From NCBI GenBank assembly GCA_947650365.1, contig OX393557.1, forward strand, positions 558,001 to 622,000: DNA of 64,000 bases, given 5' to 3'. The translations under genes and the position numbers were made by a program. Below, in pieces: positions 36,467 to 48,897 of the stretch. The notes below the pieces were generated by a model. That model had not been told where the DNA came from and did no database searches. It saw only the letters and a program-made list of their open reading frames with translations. Source of the DNA: Chamaelirium japonicum. Taxonomy: Eukaryota; Streptophyta; Magnoliopsida; Liliales; Melanthiaceae. Position 1 is the first letter of the stretch. Every line of letters begins with the position of its first letter.

Positions 36467-37404
36467 ATCGATGGCGTCTTCGTCGGCGAGCCTAATCGGG
36501 GAAGCCCGCTTCTTCTTCCCTTTCTTCGCCGAGGAGGTGCCGGTGCCGGAGGACGTCGCAGCATAATCTTCTGGCGGGTAGTGATGGCGCCAGTCCGGAG
36601 ATCCTTCCAGAGGAAGGAGAAATCCGGAGCCAGGATCTTCTCGGGAGTTCGCCCGCCAAGGAACTCATAGATCGCCTTGTCAAGAGCTTGCTCCTGAGCC
36701 CCGAAGATACACTTCTTCCCTTTGGCCCGGTACTCGCTGATCGCTTTGAAGTTGGGGAGCGGCGACCTTCCGGGATGGGAAGGAACGCCTGCGCAGGGAC
36801 CTCGCCACTCCCCCGCGACAACGAAGGGGTACTCTTTCCAGTACCTATCCTTGTTTTCGACCGCGGAGAAGGGGAGTACCTCGCCACTGCGGCCAGTGAG
36901 ATAGAACTGGCCGCAGTCCACCTCGCTGAAGATGGTCCCTGGCTTGAGGAACCATTTCTTCAGAAGGTAGGCGAGGGGGATCCTCACGTTGAGGGCTTCC
37001 TCAATACGAGAAAGCCCGTAGAGGATCCCCCATGAGTTTCCTGGAAGCTGGGCAGGGCATAAGCCCGCCAGCTCCAGTAGCTCGCTGGCGAGGTGGTTCA
37101 GGGGCAGCCGGAGCCCTGACCAGACCTGCCCCACGGAGACCGCCGTGCCGGAAAGCGGCCTCCCCGAGCGTGGGAGGGGCAGAATGGCGAGCTCCCGGGA
37201 AATGCCCGCCGTGGTCCGCAGACTGTCGGGGACGGGCGCGCCCCCAATGTCGTTGAACCAGACAACGGCGGGCACCTTAGGGGGAGCCTCGCCCTCGGTG
37301 CCGGGAGCTCGCACCGAGATGGGAGCGACATTGAGAGGCTCCTCCTGAGAGGTCGCAGCAGCAGCAGCAGCGGCTGAAGAAGAAGCGGCAGTAGAGGAAG
37401 CCAT
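36463..37404 (-). CDS. Antisense gene, exon 1a: N-terminal conserved domain
   Basis: Minus-strand ATG at 37404 in the context CTCATGGCTTCC, close to the plant start consensus, 313 codons to TGA at 36463. An Ala/Ser-rich leader is followed by a folded region with LRLPLNHLASELLELAGL and LPGNSWGILYGL. This resembles the PF04195 (putative gypsy-type transposon, Transposase_28) proteins that Tat elements of grasses carry in antisense, but I place it by memory of the pattern only. The last 40 or so residues turn basic and low-complexity (APPRRRKGRRSG), consistent with a frameshift between 36664 and 36465 into the wrong frame. The true continuation is then exon 1b. Confidence 0.65.
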   Translation of the reverse strand: MASSTAASSSAAAAAAATSQEEPLNVAPISVRAPGTEGEAPPKVPAVVWFNDIGGAPVPDSLRTTAGISRELAILPLPRSGRPLSGTAVSVGQVWSGLRLPLNHLASELLELAGLCPAQLPGNSWGILYGLSRIEEALNVRIPLAYLLKKWFLKPGTIFSEVDCGQFYLTGRSGEVLPFSAVENKDRYWKEYPFVVAGEWRGPCAGVPSHPGRSPLPNFKAISEYRAKGKKCIFGAQEQALDKAIYEFLGGRTPEKILAPDFSFLWKDLRTGAITTRQKIMLRRPPAPAPPRRRKGRRSGLPRLGSPTKTPSI

Positions 37405-37500
37405 GAGAGCAAGAGGGCGCTAGCGAGCTGCGAGTTGAGAGAGTTATGAGAGAAGGGAGAGCTGTTTTCACGCAGCGGTAAAAACACACCCCTCATCCCC

Positions 37501-37508
37501 TATTTATA
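37501..37508 (-). promoter_or_regulatory. TATA box of the antisense gene, with G-box and CCAAT upstream
   Basis: On the minus strand this reads CTATAAATAGGGG, 97 nt before the antisense ATG. A transcription start near 37470 would leave a leader of about 65 nt. Further upstream are an ATTGG (inverted CCAAT, 37604-37608) and a palindromic G-box CACGTG (37619-37624). The set looks like a compact plant promoter, so the antisense gene need not depend on the LTR. Confidence 0.6.
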
Positions 37509-37524
37509 GGCAAGTGAGAGGCAG

Positions 37525-38456
37525 GTGAATCGGGCCGCAGTTAATGCCCGAGCGCGCCCAACGAGGCGACACACCGACGGTCGAAACGACAGCTCGCCGT
37601 TCTCCAATCAGGCAGTGCCACGTGGACCACGCGTGGAAAAAGCTGCGCCGGCGCCGACACTATCATTTACTGACAAAAGAAGAGCGAATGAGGAGGAGAC
37701 ACGTATCTCACGCCGATCGGGATCTCATGATGAGATTCGCTGTATCAGCATCGAGCCTCGCGCCGCATTTAAGGTGAAGCGACCATTGGAGATTTGGTGC
37801 GATGCCCAAGTCACAAGACCGCTCGCGGCAGGTGCCCGCAGCTCGCCCGACGCAGACCCTGACCGCATGTGACAAGCTCGCACCGGAAGGAGATCGCTCG
37901 CGGCTGACGCTCCCGGCCCGCCCAGCGTTTGTGAAGTACTGAGAGTCAAAGCTCTCGACGCAGATCGCCCACGGTTGGTGCCCGCAGCTCGCCAGAGGTA
38001 GACCCTGACCGCGTGTGACAAGCTCACACCGGAAGGAGATCACTCATGGCTGAGGCTCCCGGCCCGCCCGACGATTGTTGCAACAGCATGGTCCTCGAGG
38101 TCTCACTAAGGAGTGGTAGCTCGAGTATTGAAGCCCACCCAGCGTTTGTGAAGTACTGAGAGTCAAAGCTCTCGACGCAGACCGCCCACGGTTGGTGCCC
38201 GCAGCTCGCCCGACGCCGACCCTGACCGCGTGTGGCAAGTCCGCACCGGAAGAAGATCGTTCGTGGCTGACGCTCCCGGCCCGCCCGGTGTTTGTGGAAT
38301 ACTGGCAGTCTAAGCTCTCGACGCAAACCGTCCGCGGTTACTATCTCCGTCTCGCCAGGAAACTGTTGCAGCAGACATTGATATCAGGCACATTACAAGG
38401 GATAGGAGCTCGCTAAGACTCCTGAGCAAGCGTCGAGTTTCCTCGATCACTCCCTC
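37525..38456. other. Non-coding region between antisense promoter and PPT
   Basis: No supported gene. It contains three imperfect direct copies of a block of about 146 bp beginning GTGCCCGCAGCTCGCC, at 37832, 37978 and 38195. The middle copy carries about 71 extra bases (38080-38150 region). Words such as GTGAAGTACTGAGAGTCAAA and GCTCCCGGCCCGCCC are shared. The short ORFs across it are not conserved between the copies. Confidence 0.7.
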
Positions 38457-38468
38457 AGGAGGGGGTAA
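38457..38468 (+). promoter_or_regulatory. Polypurine tract
   Basis: AGGAGGGGGTAA directly precedes the 3' LTR. Purine runs at this position prime plus-strand DNA synthesis. Confidence 0.85.
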
Positions 38469-39474
38469 TGTTGGGGGTAGTCAAAAACCACATATCTTGG
38501 ATAGCCCGTCCAGGAGTTGGAACCCTTGGAAGCCGAGCGTGCCCCTTTTCCAGCTCGCAAAGGAGCTTGCCTAACAGCTCGCAAGGAGCTCGCCTAAAAA
38601 CAGCTCGCAAGGAGCTCGCCCCACAGCTCGCAAGGAGCTCGCCTAAACAGCTCACAAGGAGCTCGCCTAACAGATCGTAAGGAGCTCGCCCCCACAGGGA
38701 GCTGGATGGACACCTTGTATCTGAGTGCAACTCGCCCCTCCCAGATCCCGTAGGAGCACGCCCCGAATTCTGTAAATGGCTTAGACAAAGAACGCAAAGG
38801 ATCTCGCCCAAGCTCGCCCAGGAGCTCGCCCAAGCTCGCTCCGGAGCTCGCCCAAGCTCGCTCAGGAGCTCGCCCAAGCTCGCCCAGGAGCTCGCCCAAG
38901 CTCGCTCCGGAGCTCGCCCAAGCTCGCTCAGGAGCTCGCCCAAGCTTGCAAAGAGGTCGCCCCCAGTAAAAGCAGCATAAAGATTACCAGGTGTCGAGAA
39001 CCTACTGAAGCTACGTGGACGATTGTGGTCCACGGAAGCCCATCAGAGTCGGTTTGAGACCTCCCAGACTTGAACATTCTAGAAGATTCCCCTGGCGGCC
39101 ACAGAGCCGCAGCTGCTGTCACCCACTACTTCGTCAGGCGAGCTAGACGACAGAGAATGTCAGGGGTCCAAGTTCCAAGAACTATCAGAGACTATTGTGG
39201 GCTGGAGCGTGGGGGCCTAGAAGGTGCCGGAAAGAGCTGCCACGCGTCGCACCCCGATAGGTCGCCCATGTCTATAAATGCACACCCCCAGGCTCCAAAG
39301 TACAGGTTCGAAATCCTATTCCCTACCACTTTGGTATACAACAGCTCTCCGTTGTGCTACCATCACTGACTTGAGCGTCGGAGGGTCTGCACTCCTAAGG
39401 GAGCCAGCCGTTCTCACGTTCTCATTTCTGTCTTGCAGGTGACTCGCAAGGACCAGTGAAAAATCCCCCAAATA
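38469..39474 (+). repeat. 3' LTR (1006 bp)
   Basis: Begins TGTTGGGGG directly after the polypurine tract and ends CCCCCAAATA. The terminal CA of the 5' LTR has become TA, a change at a base needed for integrase end recognition and therefore presumably post-insertion. It is 23 bp longer than the 5' LTR because it has one more 22-bp GAGCTCGCC repeat unit and one extra base. Confidence 0.96.
39273..39279 (+). promoter_or_regulatory. TATA box of the 3' LTR
   Basis: This is the copy of the U3 TATA box, with identical surroundings. From here it would drive readout transcription into the right-hand satellite. Confidence 0.65.
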
Positions 39475-39479
39475 GATTG
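39475..39479. repeat. Target-site duplication, 3' copy (GATTG)
   Basis: This is the second GATTG, followed directly by TGCGAATGAATTAG, so removing the element and one GATTG restores a normal satellite unit. Confidence 0.93.
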
Positions 39480-41403
39480 TGCGAATGAATTAGAATGGGT
39501 CGTACGAATGAATTAGAATGGATACATTCGTGCGAATGAATTAGAATGGATCGTATGAATGAATTAGAATCGATCATACGAATGAATTAGAATGGATCAT
39601 GCGAATGAATTAGAATGGATCGAGCGAATGAATTAGAATAGATCGTACGAATGAAATAGAATGGATTGTACGAATGAGATAGAATGGATCGTACGAATGA
39701 ATTAGAATGGATACATTCATGTGAATGAATTAGAATGGATCATATGAATGAATTAGAATGGATTCATTCATTCGAATGAATTAGAATGGATCGTACGAAT
39801 GAGTAAGAATGGATCGTACGAATGAATTAGAATGGATTGAATTAGAATGAATCGTACGAATGAATTAGAATGGATCGTACGAATGAATTAGAATGGATCG
39901 TACGAATGAATTAGAATGGATTGAATTAGAATGAATCGTACGAATGAATTAGAATGAATCATACCGTACGAATGAATTAGAATGGATCATACGAAGGAAT
40001 TAGAATGGATCGTACGAATGAATTAGAATGGATCGTATGAAGGAATTAGAATAGATCGTACGATGGAATTAGAATGGATAGTACGAATGAATTAGAATGG
40101 ATACCTTCGTGCAAATGAATTAGAATGGATCGTACGAATGAGTAAGAATGGATCGTACGAATGAAATAGAATGGATAGTATGAATGAATTAGAATGGATC
40201 GTGCGAATGAATTAGAATGGATCGTACGAATGAATTAGAATAGATTGTGCGAATGAATTAGAATGGATCGTACGAATGAATTAGAATGGATCGTGCGAAT
40301 GAATTGGAATGGATCGTGCGAATGAATTGGAATGGATCGTACGAATGAAATAGAATGGATTCGCACGAATGAATTAGAATAGATTGTGCGAATGAATTAG
40401 AAAGGATCGTACGAATGAATTAGAATGGATACATTCGTGCGAATGAATTAGAATGGATCATATGAATGAATTAGAATCGATCGTACGAATGAATTAGAAT
40501 GGATCATGCGAATGAATTAGAATGGATCGTGCGATTGAATTAGAATGGATCATACGAATGAAATAGAATGGATTGTACGAATGAGATAGAATGGATCGTA
40601 CGAATGAATTAGAATGGATACATTCATGCGAATGAATTATAATGGATCATACGAATGAATTAGAATGGATTCATTCCTGCAAATGAATTAGAATGGATCG
40701 TACGAATGAGTAAGAATGGATCGTACGAATGAATTAGAATGGATTGAATTAGAATGAATCGTACGAATGAATTAGAATGGATCGTACGAATGAATTAGAA
40801 TGGATCGTACGAATGAATTAGAATGGATTGAATTAGAATGAATCGTACGAATGAATTAGAATGAATCATACCGTACGAATGAATTAGAATGGATCATACG
40901 AAGGAATTAGAATGGATCGTACGAATGAATTAGAATGGATCGTACGAATGAATTAGAATGGATCGTACGAAGGAATTAGAATGGATACATTCGTACGAAT
41001 GAATTAGAATGGATCGTATGAATGAATTAGAATCGATCGTACGAATGAATTAGAATGGATCATGCGAATGAATTAGAATGGATCGTGCGAATGAATTAGA
41101 ATGGATCGTACGAATGAAATAGAATGGATTGTACGAATGAGATAGAATGGATCGTACGAATGAATTAGAATGGATACATTCATGCGAATGAATTAGAATG
41201 GATCATACGAATGAATTAGAATGGATTCATTCATGCGAATGAATTTGAATGGATCGTACGAACGAGTAAGAATGGATCGTACGAATGAATTAGAATGGAT
41301 TGAATTAGAATGAATCGTACGAATGAATTAGAATGGATCGTACGAATGAATTAGAATGGATCGTGCGAATGAATTATAATGGGTCGTACGAATGAATTAG
41401 AAT

Positions 41404-41422
41404 GGATACATGATCCAGATCC
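41404..41422 (-). repeat. F-to-R junction motif, reversed, one change
   Basis: Reverse complement of the junction motif with one C-to-T change (ACATGATCC for ACACGATCC). It closes the long F block that carries the retrotransposon. Confidence 0.75.
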
Positions 41423-44317
41423 ATTCTAATTCATTCGCACAATCTATTCTAATTCATTCGTAGGATCCATTCTAATTCATTACTATGATCCATTCTAATT
41501 CATTCGTACGATCCATTCTAATTCATTCGTACGATCCATTCTAATTCATTCGCACGATCCATTCTAATTCATTCATATGATCCATTCTAATTCATTCGTA
41601 TGTATCCATTCTAATTCATTCGTACGATCCATTCTAATTCTACGATCCATTCTTACTCATTCGTATTATCCATTTTAATTCATTCACACGAATGTATCAA
41701 CTATAATTCATTCGTATGATCCATTCTAATTCATTCGCACGAATGAATCCATTCTAATTCATTCGTACGATCCATTCTAATTCATTCGTACGATCCATTC
41801 TAATTCATTCGTACGATCCATTCTAATTCATTCATACAATCTATTCTAATTCATTCGTACGATCCATTCTAATTTATTCGTACAATCCATTCTAATTCAT
41901 TCATACGATCCATTCTAATTCATTCGCATGAATGTATCCATTCTAATTCATTCGTACGATCCATTCTAATTCATTCGTACAATCCATTCTAATTCATTCG
42001 CACGATCCATTCGCATTCACTCAAACGATCCATTCTAATTCATTCATATGATCCATTCTAATTCATTTGCACGAATGTATCCATTCTAATTCATTCGTAC
42101 GATCCATTCTAATTCATTTGTACGAATGTATCCACTCTAATTCATTCATACGATCTATTCTAATTCATTCGCACGAATGTATCCATTCCAATTCATTCGT
42201 ACGATCCATTCTAATTCAATCGCACAATCTATTCTAATTCATTCGTACGATCAATTCTAATTCATTAGCATGATCCATTCTAATTCATTCGTACTATCCA
42301 TTCTAATTCCTTCGTACGATCCATTCTAATTCCTTCGTACGATCCATTCTAATTCATTCGTACGATCCATTCTAATTCATTCGTACGATCCATTCTAATT
42401 CCTTCGTATGATCCATTCTAATTCATTCGTACGGTATGATTCATTCTAATTCATTCGTACGATTAATTCTAATTCAATCCATTCTAATTCATTCGTACGA
42501 TCCATTCTAATTTATTCGTACGATCCATTCTAATTCATTCGTACAATTCATTCTAATTCAATCCATTCTAATTCATTCGTACGATCCATTCTTACTCATT
42601 CGTACAATCCATTCTAATTCATTCGCACGAATGAATCCATTCTAATTCATTCGTATGATCCATTCTAATTCATTCGCACGATCCATTCTAATTCATTCAT
42701 ACGATCCATTCTATTTCATTCGTACGATCCATTCTTACTCATTTATATGATCCATTCTAATTTATTTGCACGAAGGTATCCATTCTAATTCATTCGTACT
42801 ATCCATTCTAATTCCTTCGTACGATCCATTCTAATTCCTTCGTACGATCCATTCTAATTCATTCGTACGATCCATTCTAATTCATTCGTACGATCCATTC
42901 TAATTTCTTCGTATGATCCATTCTAATTCATTCGTACGGTATGATTCATTCTAATTCATTCGTAAGATTCATTCTAATTCAATCCATTCTAATTCATTCG
43001 TACGATCCATTCTAATTCATTCGTACGATCCATTCTAATTCATTCATACGATTCATTCTAATTCAATCCATTCTAATTCATTCGTACGATCCATTCTTAC
43101 TCATTCGTACGATCCATTCTAATTCATTCGCACGAATGAATCCATTCTAATTCTTTCGTATGATCCATTCTAATTCATTCGTATGAATGTATCCATTCTA
43201 ATTCATTCGTATGATCCATTCTATCTCATTCGTACAATCCATTCTATTTCATTCGTACGATCCATTCTAATTCATTCGCACGATCCATTCTAATTCATTC
43301 GCATGATCCATTCTAATTCATTCGTACGATCGAGTCTAATTCATTCATACGATCCATTCTAATTCATTCGCACGAATGTATCCATTCTAATTCATTCGTA
43401 CGATACATTCTAATTCATTCGCACAATCTATTCTAATTCATTCATACGATCCATTCTAATTCATTCGCACGATCCATTCTAATTCATTCATACGATCCAT
43501 TCTAATTCATTCATATGATCCATTCTAATTCATTCGCACGATCCATTCTTACTCATTCGTACGGTCCATTCTAATTCATTCGCACGGTCCATTGTAATTC
43601 ATTAATACGATCCATTCTAATTCATTCGCACGATCCATTCTAATTTATTCACACTCATACGATCCATTCTAATTCATTCGCACGGATGTATCCTTTCTAA
43701 TTCATTCGTACGATCCATTCTAATTCATTCGCACAATCTATTCTAATTCATTCGAACGATCCATTCTAATTCATTCGTACGATCCATTCTAATTCATTCG
43801 TATGATCCATTCTAATCCATTCGCACAATCTATTCTAATTCATTCGTACGATCCATTCTATTTCATTCGTACGATCCATTCTAATTCATACGATCCATTC
43901 TATTTCATTCATACGATCCATTTTAATTCATTCGCACGATCCATTCTAATTCATTCATACGATCCATTCTAATTCATTCGTACGATCCATTCTAATTTCT
44001 TCGTATGATCTATTCTAATTCCTTCGTACGATCCATTCTAATTCATTCGTACGATCCATTCAAATTCATTCGCACGAATCTATCCATTCTAATTCATTCA
44101 TACAATCCATTCTAATTCTTTTGCACAAATGTATCCATTCTAATTCATTCGTACGATCCATTCTAATTCATTCGTATGATCTATTCTAATTCATTCGCAT
44201 GATCCATTATAATTCATTCATACGATCCAATCTAATTCATTCGTACGATCCATTCTAATTCATTCGCACGAATGTATCAACTCTAATTCATTCGTACGAT
44301 CCATTCTAATTCATTCA

Positions 44318-44968
44318 TACATGTACGAATGAATTAGAATGGATACATTCGTGCGAATGAATTAGAATGGATCGTATGAATGAATTAGATTGGATCTTAT
44401 GCATGAATTAGAATGGATCGTGCGAATGAATTAGAATGGATCGTACGAATGAATTAGAATGGATCGAACGAATGAATTAGAATGGATATATTCGTGTAAA
44501 AGAATTAGAATTGATTGTATGAATGAATTAGAATGGATCGTGCGAATGAATTAGAATGGATCGTACGAATGAATTAGAATGGATACATTCGTGCGAAAGA
44601 ATTAGAATAGTTCGTATGAATGAATTAGAATGGATCGTATGAATGAAATAGAATGGATCGTACGAATGAATTAGAATGGATCATGCGAATGAATTAGAAT
44701 GGATCGTACGAATGAATTAGAATGGATCGTACGAAGGAATTAGAATTGATCGTACGAATGAATTAGAAAGGATACATTCGAATTCATTCGTACGATCCAT
44801 TATAATTCCTTCGTACAATCCATATTCTAAATCATTCGCACGATCCATTCTAATTCATTTGCAAGATCCATTCTAATTCATTCATACGATCCATTCTAAT
44901 TCATTCACACAATCCATTCTAATTCATTCTAATTTATTCGTATGTGAGTGGATCGTGTTTTTTTGTGC
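44318..44968 (+). repeat. Complete 651-bp inversion module
   Basis: TACATGTA (44318-44325), GAATTC (44780-44785) and the tag (44940-44968) are spaced 461 and 160 bp. In this tag one C has become T, giving a run of seven T. Confidence 0.85.
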
Positions 44969-47900
44969 TAATGAATTAGAATGGATCGTACGAATGAATT
45001 TGAATGGATACATTCGTGCGAAAGAATTAGAATGGATCGTATCAATGAATTAGATTGGATCGTATAAATGAATTAGAATGGATCGTACGAATGAATTAGA
45101 ATGGATCGTGCTAATGAATTAGAATGGATCGTGCGAATAAATTAGAATGGATCGTGCGAATGAATTAGAATGGATCGTACGAATGAATTAGAATGGATCG
45201 TACGAATGAATTAGAATGGATCGTTCGAATGAATTAGAATAGATTGTGTGAATGAATTAGAATGGATCGTACGAAAGAATTAGAAAGGATACATTCGTGT
45301 GAATGAATTAGAATGGATCGTATGAGTGTGAATGAATTAGAATGGATCGTGCGAATGAATTAGAATGGATCGTATTAATGAATTAGAATGGATCGTGCGA
45401 ATGAATTAGAATGGATCATACGAATGAGTAAGAATGGATCGTGCGAATGAATTAGAATGGATCATATGAATGAATTAGAATGGATCGTATGAATGAATTA
45501 GAATGGATCATGCGAATAAATTAGAATGGATCGTATGAATGAATTAGAATAGATTGTGCGAATGAATTAGAATGGATCGTACGAATGAATTAGAATGGAT
45601 ACATTCGTGCGAATGAATTAGAATGGATCGTATGAATGAATTAGAATCGATCGTACGAATGAATTAGAATGGATCATGCGAATGAATTAGAATGGATCGT
45701 GCGAATGAATTAGAATGGATCGTACAAATGAAATAGAATGGATTGTACGAATAAGATAGAATGGATCGTACGAATGAATTAGAATGGATACATTCATGCA
45801 AATGAATTAGAATGGACCATATGAATGAATTAGAATGGATTCATTCGTGCAAATGAATTAGAATGGATCGTACGAATGAGTAAGAATGGATCGTACGAAT
45901 GAATTAGAATGGATTGAATTAGACTGAATAGTACGAATGAATTAGAATGGATCGTACGAATGAATTAGAATGGATCGTACGAATGAATTAGAATGGATTG
46001 AATTAGAATGAATCGTACGAATGAATTAGAATGAATCATACCGTACGAATGAGTTAGAATGGATCATACGAAGGAATTAGAATGGATCGTACGAATGAAT
46101 TAGAATGGATCGTACGAATGAATTAGAATGGATCGTACGAAGGAATTAGAATGGATCGTACGAATGAATTAGAATGGATCGTATGAATGAATTAGAATGG
46201 ATCGTGCGAATGAATTACAATGGATCGTATGAATGAAATAGAATGGATCGTATGAATTAGAATGGATCGTACGAATGAAATAGAATGGATCGTACGAATG
46301 AATTAGAATAGATTGTGCGAATGGATTAGAATGGATCATACGATTGAGCAAGAATGGATTGTACGAATGAAATAGAATAGATCGTACGAATGAATTAGAA
46401 TGGATCATGCTAATGAATAAGAATTGATCGTACGAATAAATTAGAATAGATTATGCGAATGAATTAGAATGGATCGTACGAATGAATTGGAATGGATACA
46501 TTCGTGCGAATGAATTAGAATGGATCGTATGAATGAATTAGAGTGGATACATTCGTACAAATGAATTATAATGGATCGTACGAATGAATTAGAATGGATA
46601 CATTCGTGCAAATGAATTAGAATGGATCATATGAATGAATTAAGATGGATCGTTTGAGTGAATGCGAATGGATTGTGCGAATGAATTAGAATGGATTGTA
46701 CGAATGAATTAGAATGGATCGTACGAATGAATTAGAATGGATACATTCGTGCGAATCCATTCTATTTTATTCGTACGATCCATTCTAATTCATTCGCACG
46801 ATCTATTCTAATTCATTCATACGATCCATTCTAATTCATTCGTACGATCCATTCTAATTCATTCGTACGATCCATTCTAATTCATTCGCACAATCTATTC
46901 TAATTCATTCGTACGATCCATTCTAATTCATTCGCACGATCCATTCTAATTCATTCATACGATCCATTCTATTTCATTCGCATGATCCATTCTTACTCAT
47001 TCGTACGATCCATTCTAATTCATTTGCACGAAGGTATCCATTCTAATTCCTTCGTACGATCCATTCTAATTCCTTCGTACGATCCATTCTATTTCATTCG
47101 TACGATCCATTCTAATTCATTCGTACGATCCATTCTAATTCCTTCGTATGATCCATTCTAATTCATTCGTACGGTATGATTCATTCTAATTCATTCGTAC
47201 GATTCATTCTAATTCAATCCATTCTAATTCATTTGTACGATCCATTCTAATTCATTCGTACGATCCATTCTAATTCATTCGTACGATTCATTCTAATTCA
47301 ATCCATTCTAATTCATTCGTACGATCCATTCTTACTCATTCGTACGATCCATTCTAATTCATTCGCACGAATGAATCCATTCTTATTCATTCGTATGATC
47401 CATTCTAATTCATTCGCATGAATGTATCCATTCTAATTCATTCGTACGATCCATTCTATCTCATTCGTACAATCCATTCTATTTCATTCGTACGATCCAT
47501 TCTAATTCATTCGCACGATCCATTCTAATTCATTCGCATGATCCATTCTAATTCATTCGTATGATCGATTCTAATTCATTCATACGATCCATTCTAATTC
47601 ATTCGCACGAATGTATCCATTCTAATTCATTCGTACGATCCATTCTAATTCATTCGCACAATCTATTCTAATTCATTCATACGATCCATTCTAATTTATT
47701 CGCACGATCCATTCTAATTCATTCATACGATCCATTATAATTCATTCATATGATCCATTCTAATTCATTCGCACGATCCATTCTTACTCATTCGTACGAT
47801 CCATTCTAATTCATTCCCACGATCCATTCTAATTCATTAATACGATCCATTCTAATTCATTCGCACGATCCATTCTAATTCATTCACACTCATACGATCC

Positions 47901-48246
47901 ATTCTAATTCATTCGCACGAATGTATCCTTTCTAATTCATTCGTACGATCCATTCTAATTCATTCGCACAATCTATTCTAATTCATTCGAACGATCCATT
48001 CTAATTCATTCGTACGATCCATTCTAATTCATTCGTACGATCCATTCTAATTCATTCGCACGATCCATTCTAATTCATTCGCATGATCCATTCTAATTCA
48101 TTAGCACGATCCATTCTAATTCATTCGTACGATCCATTCTAATTCATTTATACGATCCAATCTAATTCGTTCATACGATCCATTCTAATTCTTTCGCACG
48201 AATGTATCCATTCTAATTCATTCATACGATCCATTCTAATTCATTA

Positions 48247-48897
48247 GCACGAAAAAACATGATCCACTCACATACGAATAAATTAGAATGAATTAGAATG
48301 GATTGTGTGAATGAATTAGAATGGATCGTATGAATGAATTAGAATGGATCGTGCGAATGAATTAGAATGGATCGTGCGAATGAATTAGAATATGGATCGT
48401 ACGAAGGAATTAGAATGGATCATACGAATGAATTCGAATGTATCCTTTCTAATTCATTCGTACAATCCATTCTAATTCCTTCGTACGATCCATTCTAATT
48501 CATTCGTACGATCCATTCTAATTCATTCGCACGATCCATTCTAATTCATTCGTACGATCCATTCTTTTTCATTCATACGATCCATTCTAATTCATTCATA
48601 CGATCTATTCTAACTCTTTCGCACGAATGTATCCATTCTAATTCATTCGTACGATCCATTCTAATTCATTCGCACGATCCATTCTAATTCATTCATACAA
48701 TCCATTGTAATTCTTTTGCACGAATGTATCCATTCTAATTCATTCGTTCGATCCATTCTAATTCATTCGTACGATCCATTCTAATTCATTCGCACGATCC
48801 ATTCTAATTCATGCATACGATCCAATCTAATTCATTCATACGATCCATTCTAATTCATTCGCACGAATGTATCCATTCTAATTCATTCGTACATGTA
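48247..48897 (-). repeat. Complete 651-bp inversion module, reversed copy
   Basis: The reverse complement of the tag (48247-48275), GAATTC (48430-48435) and TACATGTA (48890-48897) have the same 160 and 461 bp spacings as the plus-strand copies. Confidence 0.85.

Larger units (their letters stand above)
26436..39474 (+). mobile_element. Tat-lineage Ty3/gypsy LTR retrotransposon, complete in structure, coding broken
   Basis: The element is 13,039 bp and has two LTRs, PBS, PPT and a 5-bp target duplication. The order protease, RT, RNase H, integrase is that of Ty3/gypsy. Two things place it in the Tat lineage: an extra archaeal-type RNase H between the first RNase H and integrase, and a gene on the opposite strand between integrase and the 3' LTR. 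The LTRs differ by about 8 substitutions plus a 22-bp repeat unit and a 1-bp indel (my hand alignment). That is under 1% and suggests a recent insertion, about 0.3 million years if a rate of 1.3e-8 per site per year applies. Seven in-frame stops in the polyprotein make this copy unlikely to be autonomous. Confidence 0.95.
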
